Shown: piece by piece, positions 6,294-6,812 of the stretch
Layout: each line of letters begins with the position of its first letter
Numbering within the stretch: position 1 is the first letter of the stretch
NCBI GenBank assembly: GCA_002392385.1
Contig: DGGX01000226.1
Location: 5,233 to 12,044, forward strand
DNA: 6,812 bases
Reading direction: 5' to 3'
From: Lachnospiraceae bacterium UBA3863
GTDB lineage: Bacteria; Bacillota; Clostridia; Lachnospirales; Lachnospiraceae
Position numbers and translations under genes: made by a program
Notes under the pieces: model-generated
Told to the model about the DNA's origin: nothing
Database searches by the model: none
The model's input: the letters and a program-made list of their open reading frames with translations, nothing else

Positions 6294-6333
6294 GCGCGCC
6301 GGACCGCCTGCGCATGCAGACAGTCCGGCGTGC
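6294..6333. repeat. GC-rich hairpin between the SPFH and ribbon-helix-helix genes
   Basis: Positions 6294-6304 pair with 6323-6333 in an 11-bp stem with one G-T wobble; the core is CGCCGGAC/GTCCGGCG. CTGC (6308-6311) and GCAG (6316-6319) pair inside it. A 14-base palindrome, CCGGCGCGCGCCGG (6289-6302), overlaps the left arm. The T-rich tail TTTCTTA lies on the plus strand, although both neighbouring genes run on the minus strand, so a simple terminator role for SPFH is not well supported. It could stabilise the SPFH mRNA 3' end or bind a repressor dimer. Confidence 0.6.
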
Positions 6334-6351
6334 TTTCTTATGCTGCTGTGA

Positions 6352-6812
6352 TCAATAGAGGCTGCCCGAGTTCACGATGGGCTGGGCGTCGTGGTTGCCG
6401 CAGAGGACGACCAGGAGATTGGAGACCATGGCGGCCTTCCTCTCGTCGTCCAGGTCGACGATGTGCTCCTCGCTGAGCTTGTCCAGAGCCATCTGCACCA
6501 TGCCGACGGCGCCGTCGACGATCATTTTTCTCGCGTCGATGATGGCGCTGGCCTGCTGTCTCTGGAGCATGGCCGCGGCGATCTCCGGCGCGTAGGCCAG
6601 GTAGGTGATGCGGGCATCCAGGATCTCCAGACCGGCCTCCTCGACCTTGGACTGGATCTCCTCCCGGATCCTTCTGGCGACCACCTCGGTGGAGCCCCGC
6701 AGGCTGCCGTCGTCCGCCTGTCCGTCGCCGGTGGTATCCACGTTCTGCGCGATATCGTAGGGATAGATCTTGACGATGTTGCGGACCGCCGCGTCGCACT
6801 GCAGGCTCAGGT
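6352..6812 (-). CDS. SPFH/band 7 (prohibitin-like) domain protein, C-terminal part
   Basis: The visible 152 residues are the C-terminal part of an SPFH domain protein; the frame runs off the right edge of the window. The fragment begins LSLQCDAAVRNIVKIYPYDI, within the SPFH fold, so the GTG at 6741 is not a start. REEIQSKVEEAGLEILDARITYLAYAPEIAAAMLQRQQASAIIDARK is typical of the end of the SPFH domain and the start of the following helix, and the chain closes with QPIVNSGSLY. SPFH proteins assemble into large membrane-associated oligomers that organise microdomains and often control membrane proteases, as HflK/HflC do with FtsH. A membrane segment, if present, would be in the missing N-terminal part. 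The ribbon-helix-helix gene starts 107 bases downstream on the same strand with no obvious promoter between them, so co-transcription is plausible. Confidence 0.88.
   Translation of the reverse strand, partial: LSLQCDAAVRNIVKIYPYDIAQNVDTTGDGQADDGSLRGSTEVVARRIREEIQSKVEEAGLEILDARITYLAYAPEIAAAMLQRQQASAIIDARKMIVDGAVGMVQMALDKLSEEHIVDLDDERKAAMVSNLLVVLCGNHDAQPIVNSGSLY

Noticed and set aside
5318..6358. Plus-strand open frame of 346 codons across the protease and ribbon-helix-helix genes
   Set aside because: It runs through two well-supported minus-strand genes and their junction, and encodes nothing recognisable.
6338..6799. Minus-strand frame of 153 codons overlapping the SPFH gene
   Set aside because: It is a shifted frame of the SPFH coding sequence, extremely rich in arginine and glycine; the other frame has clear SPFH motifs.

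Overview
The window is GC-rich and densely coded. Its strong AGGAGGTG-type ribosome binding sites, Firmicutes-type short ThiI, HPr-like protein and AmmeMemoRadiSam-type radical SAM enzyme suggest a GC-rich Clostridia member, probably Lachnospiraceae or a relative. That placement rests on protein resemblance, not on a search. There are seven protein genes, two of them cut by the window edges. I see no rRNA, tRNA, CRISPR array, insertion sequence or long repeat. The longest gap between genes is about 160 bases.

Left part (1-2985): the tRNA 4-thiouridine/thiamine sulfurtransferase gene thiI is cut at its 5' end and runs rightward. It meets a leftward gene for a small HPr-like protein that keeps the regulatory serine region but has no recognisable catalytic histidine. 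A hairpin with a minus-strand T-rich tail lies between them. The HPr-like gene diverges from mtaB, a rightward gene for the tRNA methylthiotransferase that makes ms2t6A. Two tRNA sulfur-modification genes therefore flank an oppositely oriented regulator-like gene, and the three do not form one operon.

Middle part (2986-5160): after a probable terminator comes a membrane-anchored alpha/beta hydrolase with a full catalytic triad. It ends in a very strong intrinsic terminator whose T-tract stops two bases before the ribosome binding site of the next gene. That gene encodes a short radical SAM enzyme of the AmmeMemoRadiSam family (AmrS). It lacks the C-terminal cysteine-rich segment I associate with longer members, and neither usual partner gene is visible.

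Right part (5177-6812, all minus strand): an SPFH/band 7 protein (N-terminal part beyond the window), a 64-residue ribbon-helix-helix protein and a CPBP-family intramembrane protease, in transcription order. The last two genes touch stop-to-start. The three may be one operon combining a membrane scaffold, a DNA-binding regulator and a membrane protease. This is the best candidate here for a little-described functional unit, but the link is inferred from layout only.
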